Below, piece by piece: positions 32,848 through 41,313 of a stretch of 49,182 nucleotides of DNA. The position numbers and the translations under genes were made by a program. The first letter of the stretch is position 1. The number at the start of each line of letters is the position of its first letter. This DNA is from Deltaproteobacteria bacterium (GTDB lineage: Bacteria > Desulfobacterota > BSN033 > UBA1163): contig VGRU01000003.1 of NCBI GenBank assembly GCA_016875255.1, positions 1 to 49,182 of the forward strand, written 5' to 3'. The notes under the pieces are model-generated. The model did not search any database and had not been told where the DNA came from. It worked only from the letters and a program-made list of their open reading frames with translations.

Positions 32848-33585
32848 TTACGGATTGAACATCCAGCGGCAGTACTTTCTCTCAATCCGGTCCACACCTT
32901 CATAGAAGATCACGCCCAGAACCCCCATTCCCATGATGCCGGTGTACATGGAGAGATAGTCGAGCGTGCTCCAGGCATCAAGGATGAAAAACCCCAGACC
33001 GTTCTCCGTGGCAAAAGACTCCACAAAGAAGAGGACGGCAATCGAAGTGCCGATGCTGATCCTCAGGGAAGTGAGGATCTTCGGAAGGCAGGCCGGAAAG
33101 ATGGCGTGAAGAAAGATCTGCTTTGGACGGGCGCCCAATGAGAGGACGGAAAGAATCTGCTCTTCGTCAATCCCTTTTGCCGCATCGCGGGTAGTCACTA
33201 AAATCTGGAAGAAGACAATGATGAAGATGATGAAGATCTTAGAAAGATCGCCTAATCCGAAGAGGAGAAGGATGAGGGGAAGAAAGACGATCTTGGGAAT
33301 CGGATAGATGAGATAGATCATGGGCGAAACGAGCTCATCGATCCTTCTCCTTCTTCCTAAATAGAGTCCAAAAGGAACCGCCAGAATGAGCGCCCATAAA
33401 AGACTCAGAAGAATCCGGTAGGTGCTGACCAGGAAATGCCCCCCCAGTCCTTTTCCAAGGCTGGGCAAAAGGGCTGAAAAGACCAGATGAGGGTACGGAA
33501 GGATCTGGGTTTTGAAAACATAGGCAAGCAGATACCAGAAGGCAAAAATAACCACAACCGCCATGAAGGTGCGACCTTTGATCAT
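32848..33585 (-). CDS. ABC transporter permease, NitT/TauT (SsuC-like) family
   Basis: 245 residues with about six membrane helices. The EAA-type cytoplasmic loop is visible in EEQILSVLSLGARPKQIFLHAIFPACLPKILTSLRISIG. N-terminal helix TFMAVVVIFAFWYLLAYVF. It is the last gene of the ubiD-ubiA-transporter series, three bases after the ATPase. Partner substrate-binding protein and ATPase are directly upstream. Confidence 0.9.
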   Translation of the reverse strand: MIKGRTFMAVVVIFAFWYLLAYVFKTQILPYPHLVFSALLPSLGKGLGGHFLVSTYRILLSLLWALILAVPFGLYLGRRRRIDELVSPMIYLIYPIPKIVFLPLILLLFGLGDLSKIFIIFIIVFFQILVTTRDAAKGIDEEQILSVLSLGARPKQIFLHAIFPACLPKILTSLRISIGTSIAVLFFVESFATENGLGFFILDAWSTLDYLSMYTGIMGMGVLGVIFYEGVDRIERKYCRWMFNP

Positions 33586-33588
33586 TCT

Positions 33589-34332
33589 CTACCTCTTTAA
33601 ATGTCCTCTCAGCAGATTGCAGTATTGATGGAAGAGATGGCTCTTTCTGTATTCGGAGTCTCTCTCAGCCATTCTGGCTCCATGAATCGGGAGGAGATCA
33701 TATCCCCCTTCATTCATCACCAGCGCCTTCTCCCCCAAAAAGACAGCCTCCTCAATGCTGTGGGTGACATGGACAAGGGCCAGTTCCCTCTGGCAACAGA
33801 TGCTAAGGATCAGGTTTTGCAAATGCTCCCGCGTGAAGGCATCCAGAGAGGAGAAGGGCTCATCCAAAAGAAGGAGGGAGGGCCTGAGAGCCAGCGCCCT
33901 TGCAATGGCAACCCGCTGTTTCTCTCCCCCGCTCAGCTGATTTGGAAAACGGTCCAGAAGGTGGTCGATCGTTAACTCCCGCAGAATCGGAAGGACGGTC
34001 TCTTTCGTCTCCTTCTTTGAAAAACCTCTAATCCTCAACCCCAGAGACGCATTCTGAAAGACGGTCTTCCATGGAAGGAGCCCGTAGTGTTGAAGAACCA
34101 GGGCGATCTCTCTTTGATGGCCATTGAGCCGCTCTCCCCTGAAGAGGATCTCTCCCTTTTCAGGCTTCTTCAGGCCGGAGAGAAGATAGAGAAGCGTTGT
34201 CTTCCCGCAACCGGAAGGCCCGATCACGCTCAGCGGAACGCCCGAAGAGACTTCGAAAGTGAGACTTTCAAAGACGATCTTCCTCATTCCCTTTTCAGAA
34301 TAGGAAGCAGCAAGGTTATGAACTTCGATCAT
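33589..34332 (-). CDS. ABC transporter ATP-binding protein, NitT/TauT family
   Basis: 247 residues: Walker A GPSGCGKTT, Q-loop VLQHYGLLPWKTV, signature LSGGEKQRVAIARAL, Walker B LLLLDEPFSSLD, switch His in LVHVTHSIEEAV. The start overlaps the stop of the substrate-binding protein by four bases. With its neighbours it makes a complete importer for an unknown small, probably anionic or aromatic, molecule. Confidence 0.92.
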   Translation of the reverse strand: MIEVHNLAASYSEKGMRKIVFESLTFEVSSGVPLSVIGPSGCGKTTLLYLLSGLKKPEKGEILFRGERLNGHQREIALVLQHYGLLPWKTVFQNASLGLRIRGFSKKETKETVLPILRELTIDHLLDRFPNQLSGGEKQRVAIARALALRPSLLLLDEPFSSLDAFTREHLQNLILSICCQRELALVHVTHSIEEAVFLGEKALVMNEGGYDLLPIHGARMAERDSEYRKSHLFHQYCNLLRGHLKR

Positions 34333-35279
34333 CTCACGCCTTTCACCCAGACATCGTTCACCAGAGAGGAATGGGTGATTTTAGAAGTCTCAAAACCCTT
34401 CCCTTCCATCCAGGTCTTTACAGCCTGAATCTCTTCCGGCCTGGGGATCTGGATGTCTGAGAAAGGGTTCAGTGTAAAGATATCTTTTATGGGAGTGGGA
34501 AGCCTTCCCTTTTCCACAAGCAGTTCCCGCCAACGCAGAGGATCTTCATTGATCATCCGGACGGCCTGTCCATAGGCTCTGCCAAAACGAATCATGGTCT
34601 CGCTCTCCGCCCGGATGAAGGATTCCTGAAAGACGAGCACGACCTGTGTCCCTTTCAATCCATAGTCTCCTCCCAGCTTCCTGGCTCCCTGAAAGATGGC
34701 CAGGGAGGCAAGAGGCTCCGGAAGCGTGGCCGCCTTCACCTTGCCCTCCATCAGCATCTGAAACCGGAGGGGAATCTTCTTCACCTCCACCTTCTTCACC
34801 TCATCGATCTTGAGCCCTTTGATGCTGAGCAGCGAATCGGTCACGTACTCCGCAATCGTATGGGAAGAGAGGCCGATCTCGCTCCCCCGCAGTTCTTCGA
34901 TCCCCTTCAGGCCGGACCCGGGCGAGGCCAGGACCACGAAGAGGTCCTTCTTCGATGTAGGCACAGTCATATTCGTCACGATGGTGAAGGGAATCTCTTT
35001 GCTCCTTAACAAGCTGATGCCGAGGATGTCATGGATGGCCCCGTGAATCGCTCCTGATTGGATGGCGCTGTCCCGCTCCAGGGCGCTCGCAAAGGAGACG
35101 ATCTCCACCTTTAATCCCGATGACTGAAAGAGCCCCCTCTCCTGAGCCACGATGAACGGAAGCGACTCCAGAATGGGAAGCACGCCCATCCGGATGGAAG
35201 AGGCTTCGGCATTGGGAATAAACATTGAGGCTGTGATCAACCCTATGATCAAACAAAAGAAGACTGAAAACCTTTTCAT
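34329..35279 (-). CDS. ABC transporter periplasmic substrate-binding protein, NMT1/SsuA-like
   Basis: 316 residues. MKRFSVFFCLIIGLITASMFIPNAEA is a cleavable signal peptide. The mature part begins SSIRMGVLPILESLPFIVAQERGLFQSSGLKVEIV and has the domain-hinge elements ELRGSEIGLSSHTIAEYVTD and KVKAATLPEPLASLAIFQGARKLG. No lipobox, so a soluble binding protein. It lies eight bases downstream of ubiA in the same direction, which links its substrate to the quinone/aromatic chemistry of UbiA/UbiD (inference). Confidence 0.88.
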   Translation of the reverse strand: MKRFSVFFCLIIGLITASMFIPNAEASSIRMGVLPILESLPFIVAQERGLFQSSGLKVEIVSFASALERDSAIQSGAIHGAIHDILGISLLRSKEIPFTIVTNMTVPTSKKDLFVVLASPGSGLKGIEELRGSEIGLSSHTIAEYVTDSLLSIKGLKIDEVKKVEVKKIPLRFQMLMEGKVKAATLPEPLASLAIFQGARKLGGDYGLKGTQVVLVFQESFIRAESETMIRFGRAYGQAVRMINEDPLRWRELLVEKGRLPTPIKDIFTLNPFSDIQIPRPEEIQAVKTWMEGKGFETSKITHSSLVNDVWVKGVR

Positions 35280-35287
35280 TTTCCCTC

Positions 35288-36169
35288 CTATTTCAACAGA
35301 GTATCGAATAAGACGGCTAAAAAGATTACGATGCTGACCATCCCGTTCAGCGTAAAAAAGGAGAAGTTGATCTTGGATAGGTCTTTCGGAGAGAGGATCG
35401 CATGTTCCACAAAGAGAAAGACGAAGACAAGAACAACGCCTCCGAAGTAGATGGCGCCCATCTCCCCTGAAATTCCGGTCTGGATGAAAAAGAAGAGGGC
35501 AACGACATGGAAGAGAATGGCCATCCGGAGCGCCTTCTTAACTCCGAAAAACCGGGGAATCGAAAAGAGACGGGTCTTTTGATCGAATTCATAATCGAGA
35601 CAGGCATAGAGGATGTCGAACCCTGCCACCCAGAACATCGTCCCCAATCCCAGGAAGATGGGCAATATCTCAATGGCGCCTTTGATGGCGATATGGGCGC
35701 CGATGGGTGCGAAGCTGAGCGAGAAGCCCAGAACGAGATGGGAGAGGGCGGTGAACCGTTTGGTATAGGAGTAGAAGAGAATCCAGGCCAGCCCCGGAAA
35801 TGAGAGCGCAAACGTCAAAGGGTTAAGCATCCATGCGGAGAAGATAAAAATCACCGAAGAGACGACGATAAAACCGATGAAGAAATTTCTTGAAATTGCT
35901 CTCCTCGGAAGGGCGCGATCCTGTGTCCTCGGGTTTCTTGCATCATAGGCTTCGTCCGCCAGGCGATTGAATGCCATGGCGCTGTTCCGCGCTCCGATCA
36001 TGGCAAGAAGGATCCAGAACGATTGTCCGAGGGTTGGCAGACCCTTTGCCCCGAGCACAGCTCCGGAAAAGGCAAACGGAAGGGCGAAGAGCGTATGCTC
36101 AAATTTGATCGACTCCAAAACGATTCCAATGCGTTTCAACACTTTTGGCAGCCCCTTATTCCAGCCCAA
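35288..36169 (-). CDS. UbiA-family prenyltransferase (MqnP/4-hydroxybenzoate polyprenyltransferase type)
   Basis: 293 residues, about eight membrane helices. First Asp-rich motif MAFNRLADEAYDARNPRT (NxxxDxxxD) and second motif DILYACLDYEFDQKTR (DxxxxxxDxxxD) bind the Mg-prenyl-diphosphate. With UbiD next door it probably prenylates an aromatic carboxylate in quinone synthesis; the pair also occurs in futalosine-type menaquinone synthesis as MqnP/MqnL. TTG start at 36169 overlaps the 3' end of ubiD by 14 bases, so the two are coupled. Confidence 0.88.
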   Translation of the reverse strand: MGWNKGLPKVLKRIGIVLESIKFEHTLFALPFAFSGAVLGAKGLPTLGQSFWILLAMIGARNSAMAFNRLADEAYDARNPRTQDRALPRRAISRNFFIGFIVVSSVIFIFSAWMLNPLTFALSFPGLAWILFYSYTKRFTALSHLVLGFSLSFAPIGAHIAIKGAIEILPIFLGLGTMFWVAGFDILYACLDYEFDQKTRLFSIPRFFGVKKALRMAILFHVVALFFFIQTGISGEMGAIYFGGVVLVFVFLFVEHAILSPKDLSKINFSFFTLNGMVSIVIFLAVLFDTLLK

Positions 36170-37598
36170 ACGATTTCCATAACTGATCGATCCGCCTTTT
36201 CACTACAGGGTCCATCTCAATCCTTTTCGGCCACGGCCGGACAAACCCCTCCTCCGGCCATTTCTTCGTCGCATCGATCCCCATCTTGCTCCCGTAGTGA
36301 GGAAGTCCGGAAGCATGATCGAGCGCATCGACCGGGCCTTCGGAGAAGAAGACATCCCTCTTGGGATCGATATTCGCCCCGAGGATCCAGAGACATTCCG
36401 AAAGATTCTGAACATCGACCTCTCCATCGAAGACAACGATCACCTTTGAAAACATCATCTGTCCCATTCCCCAGAGGGCATAGCCGATCTTTCTCGCATG
36501 GCCCGGGTATCGTTTGTCGATGGAGACGAAGACGAGGTTGTGAAAGACCCCTTCCACAGGCATATGAATATCGATGATCTCGGGCAACTGCGTCCTGATC
36601 AGGGGCAGAAAGATCCTCTCCGTTGTCTTGCCAAGAAAGGAGTCCTCCATGGGCGGGATCCCCACAACGGTCGCCGGATAGACAGCATCCTTCCGATGAG
36701 TCAGCGCGGTCACATGCATCACAGGATAGAGATCGGGAAGAGAGTAGAAACCCGTATGGTCGCCAAAAGGCCCTTCCATTCGTCTCTCTCCGGGTTCGAC
36801 ATAACCTTCGATGACAAACTGAGAGTTTGCCGGAACTTCGAGCGAGAGGGTGGCGCATTTGACCATTTCAACTGGTTCTCCCCTTAAAAAACCGGCAAAG
36901 ACGAACTCATCTATGCCTTCCGGCAGAGGGGCTGTGGCTGAATAGAGAGTGGCCGGGTCAGGGCCCAATGCCACTGCGATCTCAAGCCTCTCTCCTCTTC
37001 TCTCTGCCATCCGAAAATGTTGAGCTCCGCCCTTCTGGGGATGCCAGTGGACTCCAAGGGTTTTTGAACCGAAAACCTGCAACCGGTACATGCCCACATT
37101 TCGTTTACCATTTTCAGGATCTTTCGTGATCACCATGGGAAAGGTGATGAACCTCCCTCCATCCTCAGGCCAGCATTGAAGCGCCGGAAGCAGCGAGAGA
37201 TCAGGTTCTTTCAGAACGACCTCCTGACAGGGACCTTTTCCAACCTTCTTTGGAAAGAATTTAGACAACTGATGGAGCCTGGGCAGCGTCTTGATGCTCT
37301 TCCAGAGCGTATCAGGAGGCTCCATCTCGAGAAAATTTTTCAACTCTCTTCCCACCTCATCAGGCGATCTTCCTCCAAGACAGAGACGCATTCTTTTCTT
37401 AGAGCCGAAAAGGTTCGTGATCACCGGAAAGCGATGCCCCTCCACCTTTTCAAAGAGGAGGGCGGGCCCTCCTTTTTTGCTCACCCTGTCAGTGATCTCT
37501 GTTATTTCGAGAATTGGACTGACGGGTTGGGAGATTTTTCTCAACTCCCCTTCCCTTTCGATTAATTCAATGAACTGATTGAGATCCCTGAATGCCAT
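36156..37598 (-). CDS. UbiD-family prenylated-FMN decarboxylase (MqnL/UbiD type)
   Basis: About 480 residues from the ATG selected by AGGAGAGAGG. Motifs: MAFRDLNQFIELIEREGELRKI, NVGMYRLQVFGSKTLGVHWHPQKGGAQHF, PANSQFVIEGYVEPGERRMEGPFGDHTGFYS (catalytic Arg-Glu-Glu region) and LPEIIDIHMPVEGVFHNLVFVSI. The enzyme decarboxylates prenylated 4-hydroxybenzoate or 1,4-dihydroxy-6-naphthoate derivatives with prFMN. No UbiX flavin prenyltransferase is in the window. A palindromic operator lies 17-32 bases upstream of the start, matching the one before tetR. Confidence 0.9.
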   Translation of the reverse strand: MAFRDLNQFIELIEREGELRKISQPVSPILEITEITDRVSKKGGPALLFEKVEGHRFPVITNLFGSKKRMRLCLGGRSPDEVGRELKNFLEMEPPDTLWKSIKTLPRLHQLSKFFPKKVGKGPCQEVVLKEPDLSLLPALQCWPEDGGRFITFPMVITKDPENGKRNVGMYRLQVFGSKTLGVHWHPQKGGAQHFRMAERRGERLEIAVALGPDPATLYSATAPLPEGIDEFVFAGFLRGEPVEMVKCATLSLEVPANSQFVIEGYVEPGERRMEGPFGDHTGFYSLPDLYPVMHVTALTHRKDAVYPATVVGIPPMEDSFLGKTTERIFLPLIRTQLPEIIDIHMPVEGVFHNLVFVSIDKRYPGHARKIGYALWGMGQMMFSKVIVVFDGEVDVQNLSECLWILGANIDPKRDVFFSEGPVDALDHASGLPHYGSKMGIDATKKWPEEGFVRPWPKRIEMDPVVKRRIDQLWKSFGLE

Positions 37599-37614
37599 AA
37601 CCTCTCTCCTGATG

Positions 37615-37630
37615 ATGACCACTCGGTCAT
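37615..37630. promoter_or_regulatory. TetR operator before ubiD (ATGACC-ACTC-GGTCAT)
   Basis: A perfect 6-bp inverted repeat with a 4-base centre. The core TGACCACTCGGTCA is 12/14 identical to the palindrome in front of the adjacent tetR gene, so both are likely bound by the same regulator. Confidence 0.7.
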
Positions 37631-37646
37631 TTGAAAATGAAAAAAA

Positions 37647-38288
37647 TTATACCCCGATCCCCTTCCTCATCAACTCCACGATCTCATTGACATGGCGTTC
37701 TATCTCAGGCCGTTTCATTCGATTAAGATTCAGTCCTGAATCGAGATAGGAGATCGCATAAGCCTGTAAGAAGCGGTCCATGACCGCATCAAGAAGAAAG
37801 ACCATCGTCTCCAGATTGATGTCCTTCCGTATTTCAGCCTTCTCCCTTCCCTCCATGAGAAGAGAGGTCAAATATTCCGAAGAGAAGAGGCGAATCCTCT
37901 GAAGGAGTTCCTGTCGGAAAGGCGCCTCTCTCTCAAACATCATCTTCAGATAACCTCGGTAGATAAACGGATGTCGTTCAATGAAGTCCACGCCTGCGAG
38001 AAGCGATCTCCTGATCCTTTCAAAAGTCGGTTGCTCCCTCGTCTCCTGCTTCACCTGTTTCAATGTTTTTCGGACGAGTTCCACCGCATAATCGAAGATA
38101 AAGAGAAAGAGGCTCTTTTTGTCGGTGAAATATTGGTAGATGGAGCCTTTGGCAATGCCAAGCTTTGAGACGATCAGGTTGATGCTGGCCCCTTCATAGC
38201 CCTTCTCAGAGAACTCTTCAAGGGCTGTCTCCAGAACCCGTTTCTGCTTCTCTTCGGGTAGATTAAAAAAGGTCTTCTTTGCTTCCAT
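37647..38288 (-). CDS. TetR/AcrR-family transcriptional regulator
   Basis: 213 residues from MEAKKTFFNLPEEKQKRVLETALEEFSEKGYEGASINLIVSKLGIAKGSIYQYFTDKKSLF, a full TetR DNA-binding domain with the HTH at about residues 30-50. The C-terminal ligand/dimer domain is helical (FDYAVELVRKTLKQ, IRRSLLAGVDFIERHPF, LDAVMDRFLQAYAISYLDSG). An upstream ATG at 38324 overlaps the operator and is unlikely. The gene precedes the ubiD operon on the same strand and probably represses both itself and that operon. Confidence 0.9.
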   Translation of the reverse strand: MEAKKTFFNLPEEKQKRVLETALEEFSEKGYEGASINLIVSKLGIAKGSIYQYFTDKKSLFLFIFDYAVELVRKTLKQVKQETREQPTFERIRRSLLAGVDFIERHPFIYRGYLKMMFEREAPFRQELLQRIRLFSSEYLTSLLMEGREKAEIRKDINLETMVFLLDAVMDRFLQAYAISYLDSGLNLNRMKRPEIERHVNEIVELMRKGIGV

Positions 38289-38309
38289 ACGAGGGGAGAA
38301 GGGTCTTTG

Positions 38310-38323
38310 TGACCACCTGGTCA
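38310..38323. promoter_or_regulatory. TetR operator before tetR (TGACC-ACCT-GGTCA)
   Basis: Perfect 5-bp inverted repeat 22-35 bases upstream of the chosen tetR start; shares TGACCAC and GGTCA with the site before ubiD, as expected for autoregulation. Confidence 0.7.
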
Positions 38324-38348
38324 TTTTTAAGACAAAAAAAGAGAAAAA

Positions 38349-39119
38349 TCAATCTTTTCTCTTCAAGCAGATGTAGAGAATTGTCCCTCCAGCAATCATG
38401 ATGAAAGAGAAAACCTGGCCCAGGGTGAAGGGACCAATGATAAACCCGATGTGGGCGTCCGGTTCCCTGAAAAATTCGACGAAAAAACGAAACAGGCCAT
38501 AGAGGGACAAAAAGAGGGCTAACAGCCCGCCTGTTGGAAGTTTCTTATCTTTGAGAAGCCAGAGGATGAGAAAGAGAACCCCCCCCTCCAGCCCGCTCTC
38601 ATAGAGCTGAGACGGATGGCGGGGATGAGGCCCTCCTCTCGGGAAAATCATCCCCCAGGGAAGGTTGGTCATGCGACCGTAGAGCTCTCCATTGATGAAA
38701 TTTCCGATCCTTCCCAATCCTAATCCAATGGGCGCAGTGACAATGATGAGGTCCGTAATCTTCCAGAACGATTTCTTATTCCTCCACGAAAAGAGAATCC
38801 CAACGAGGAGGACGCCGATCAATCCTCCGTGAAAGGACATCCCCCCGCGCCAGATGGCAAAGATCCCGAGGGGATCTGACAAATACATCTTGAGATCGTA
38901 AAAGAGGACATACCCCAAACGGGCGCCCGCCATCAGCCCGATGATGAGATAGAAGTAGAGGTTTTCCACCTCCACCCTTGAAACTCCGAAATCTTTCTTC
39001 TTCATCTGGTAGCGGACGAGGAGGTAGGAACCGATAAACCCCAACACATACATCATCCCATACCAGCTCACCCGGATCAGACCTAAATCAATCATGATCG
39101 GATTAAAATCAACTTTCAT
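38349..39119 (-). CDS. lgt: Prolipoprotein diacylglyceryl transferase
   Basis: 256 residues, seven or so membrane helices. The Lgt signature is clear: GLGLGRIGNFINGELYGR, together with WRGGMSFHGGLIGVLL, HPSQLYESGLEGG and FRFFVEFFREPDAHIG. It attaches diacylglycerol to the lipobox cysteine of prolipoproteins at the inner membrane, which would include the lipoproteins seen in this window. AGGTGAGATGAG precedes the ATG. Sixty bases separate it from tetR downstream; the tetR operator lies in that gap. Confidence 0.95.
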   Translation of the reverse strand: MKVDFNPIMIDLGLIRVSWYGMMYVLGFIGSYLLVRYQMKKKDFGVSRVEVENLYFYLIIGLMAGARLGYVLFYDLKMYLSDPLGIFAIWRGGMSFHGGLIGVLLVGILFSWRNKKSFWKITDLIIVTAPIGLGLGRIGNFINGELYGRMTNLPWGMIFPRGGPHPRHPSQLYESGLEGGVLFLILWLLKDKKLPTGGLLALFLSLYGLFRFFVEFFREPDAHIGFIIGPFTLGQVFSFIMIAGGTILYICLKRKD

Positions 39120-39224
39120 CTCATCTCACCTGACATCATTTTATTCAATAGCGGAAAAAAATTCAATTCATTTTGTTAATCATCTCTTTCCCCCTCAAAT
39201 TTATCTATCGAAATACCAAATCCA

Positions 39225-39393
39225 GAGGGGTAGGCGGGCCAGCGTAGAAAGATTTAGGGCGGCACCGCTTAAAGATTGACTCCAGATGCTCCAAGAACAA
39301 TAAAAACCTCATTTTATTGACTATGGAAGTTTCCTTTAAACTTCTAATGATCCGCAATCCTAAAGATTTCGGAGTCTGGTCCGCCTGCCCCTC
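39225..39393. repeat. 169-bp element with 18-bp inverted repeats
   Basis: GAGGGGTAGGCGGGCCAG (39225-39242) and its inverted copy CTGGTCCGCCTGCCCCTC (39376-39393) match at 16 of 18 positions. The inside has no open frame. It occupies the 329-base spacer between lgt and the AAA ATPase gene, which is divergent from it, and has the size and form of a MITE or REPIN. The rest of the spacer has no gene. Confidence 0.65.
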
Positions 39394-39448
39394 CGGATGT
39401 CACTCAGCCATTCAGAAATTGGAGAGGTCACCTCATTTTCACAAATAG

Positions 39449-39477
39449 TTGACCTTTCATTCTAACTTCTATATAAT
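39449..39477 (+). promoter_or_regulatory. Sigma-70-type promoter giving a leaderless transcript
   Basis: TTGACC (39449-39454), a 17-base spacer and a perfect TATAAT (39472-39477). The ATG of the AAA ATPase is seven bases after the -10 box, so transcription should begin at or next to the A of the ATG and leave no room for a ribosome binding site. Confidence 0.75.
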
Positions 39478-39484
39478 TTGGACT

Positions 39485-40993
39485 ATGGAAGAGCCATCCA
39501 GAAAACAGCAGACCCTTCAGGACTTAAAGAAATTGGTCCTCTCCAAGGCCTCCATCGTCTATATCCTCTCGGATGAAGAGGACCGTGTGGAAACCCTTCT
39601 CAAAGAGCTTTCCGCCTCCTTTCAACCCGGACCCAAACTTTTCATCTGGAATCCCTTTTATGGTCTGACCGCCGAGGAGGAGACCATTGAAAACTCCAAG
39701 GCTCCTCTCGATGCCCTGGATCGGGTGATCCAGCGAACGGAACAGGCTTTCTATCTCTTCGAGGGAATCCACTCCTTAATGGACGGAGACCCTCTTCTGA
39801 CAAGAAAGATGAAGGATGTTCACCGGGCTCTTCGGAACCGTTATGCCACCCTCTTCATCGTCGCGCCCGTTCTGGTTGTTCCGGAGGAACTCCGTCGCGA
39901 TATGGTCATCTACGATCTTCCCATGCCTGACGCCTCTGAAGTGGAGCGTATTTTAAACGGCGTGATCAGCGCAACCCCTCAGACCGCCAAACTGACGGAA
40001 TCCCTGACACCCGATTTGAAAGAATTTATGGTCAAGGCCGCTCTTGGCCTCTCCCTTGACCAGGCGGCTCGCGCCTTCCGGTCTGCCCTGATGGGGAGAA
40101 CAATCCTCGATGCCTCTGTCATCGATGGGGTCATCGAAGAGAAGGGTCAACTGATCAGAAAGTCGGGAATCCTGACATTGATCACCAACCGACCCACCCT
40201 CGATGAGATCGGCGGCCTCGAAAACCTTAAAGATTGGTTGAGGAAAAGGAGCGGTGTCTTAAGCAAAGAAGGAAAGACCTTTGGTCTTCAACTTCCGAAA
40301 GGGGTTTTGATCACCGGTGTCTCGGGATGCGGCAAAAGCCTCTGTGCAAAAGTTTTTGCCTCTTTCTGGCGAGTCCCCTTGCTTCACCTCGATATGGCAA
40401 GGCTTTACGACGGAACCATGGGAGAGCCTGAAAAGGCCCTTCAGATCGCTCTGCAAACTGCGGAGACCGTTGCCCCCTCTGTGCTCTGGATCGATGAGAT
40501 CGAGGCAGGCATCAGCATTCAAAGCCAAAAGGCCGGGGGCGGGTCACAATCGAGGGTCTTCGCCTCTTTCCTCACCTGGATGCAGGAAAAAAAGAATTTT
40601 GTCTTCATCGCCGCCACAGCCAATGTGATCGAGCTCCTTCCTCCCGAGGTCTTGAGAAAGGGCCGTTTTGACCAGATCTTCTTCGTCACCCTTCCCAGTG
40701 CCCAGGAGAGAAAGTCCATCCTGTCGATTCATCTGAAAAGGAATGGCGCAGACCCCTCAAAGATCAACTTGGATATGCTGATCAAGGTGACGGAAGGGTT
40801 TAACGGTGCTGAGATTGAGCAGGCGGTCTATGGGGCCATGGTCGATGCCTTCAATGATGGCCGGCCGCTGACCGAGCACGATATCATCATCTCCGTCGGA
40901 AATATCATTCCTCTTTCGACGACGATGAAAGAGGAAATCGGAAGGATGGAACGCTGGGCATACAATCGCGCCGTTCTCGCCTCAAAGAATTAA
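39485..40993 (+). CDS. AAA ATPase, Ycf46/FtsH-like
   Basis: 502 residues. The N-terminal ~200 residues (VLSKASIVYILSDEEDRVETLLKEL, KLFIWNPFYGL, ATLFIVAPVLVVPEELRRD) resemble the inactive P-loop-like domain of Ycf46 proteins; the C-terminal AAA domain has Walker A GVSGCGKS, Walker B VLWIDEIEAG, sensor IAATANV, and arginine finger LRKGRFDQIF, followed by a lid helix domain EGFNGAEIEQAVYGAMVDAF. The start is ATG 39485: an upstream TTG (39449) is the -35 box. It overlaps the stop of a convergent gene by four bases. Role unknown. Confidence 0.88.
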   Translation: MEEPSRKQQTLQDLKKLVLSKASIVYILSDEEDRVETLLKELSASFQPGPKLFIWNPFYGLTAEEETIENSKAPLDALDRVIQRTEQAFYLFEGIHSLMDGDPLLTRKMKDVHRALRNRYATLFIVAPVLVVPEELRRDMVIYDLPMPDASEVERILNGVISATPQTAKLTESLTPDLKEFMVKAALGLSLDQAARAFRSALMGRTILDASVIDGVIEEKGQLIRKSGILTLITNRPTLDEIGGLENLKDWLRKRSGVLSKEGKTFGLQLPKGVLITGVSGCGKSLCAKVFASFWRVPLLHLDMARLYDGTMGEPEKALQIALQTAETVAPSVLWIDEIEAGISIQSQKAGGGSQSRVFASFLTWMQEKKNFVFIAATANVIELLPPEVLRKGRFDQIFFVTLPSAQERKSILSIHLKRNGADPSKINLDMLIKVTEGFNGAEIEQAVYGAMVDAFNDGRPLTEHDIIISVGNIIPLSTTMKEEIGRMERWAYNRAVLASKN

Positions 40994-41313
40994 TAATCCT
41001 TCTCCTCATCATCTTCATCCTGATCATAATCTTCTTCATCTTCTTCATCCTCATCGTATTCGTCGGCCTCTTCCTCTTCTTCCTCTTCATGCTTCTTTTT
41101 GGATTTGGCCTTCAGGTCGATCTTCTCCAGACTCTCATCTCCCAGATCATCGATCACCTCGTTAAAAAAGAGCGCCAGAGAGACCAGGTATTCCTCGGGT
41201 ATTTCTCGGAACCAATCCAAGACCTTCTCCCCCATCTCCAGCTTTTCACTTCCGGTCAAACTCTCAAGCAGGTCGATGGCCTTGCGGTAATGCTTGTTGA
41301 ATGCGCGAATCAT
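40990..41313 (-). CDS. Small protein with a highly acidic C-terminal tail
   Basis: 107 residues: a helical N-terminal domain (MIRAFNKHYRKAIDLLESLTGSEKLEMGEKVLDWFREIPEEYLVSLALFFNEVI) and a tail of about 35 residues nearly all Glu/Asp, Lys and Tyr (EEEEEEEADEYDEDEEDEE...). The plus strand in this tail is repetitive (TCTTCATC). Probably binds nucleic-acid-binding or chaperone partners; family not recognised. Its stop codon overlaps that of the AAA ATPase tail-to-tail. Confidence 0.7.
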   Translation of the reverse strand: MIRAFNKHYRKAIDLLESLTGSEKLEMGEKVLDWFREIPEEYLVSLALFFNEVIDDLGDESLEKIDLKAKSKKKHEEEEEEEADEYDEDEEDEEDYDQDEDDEEKDY

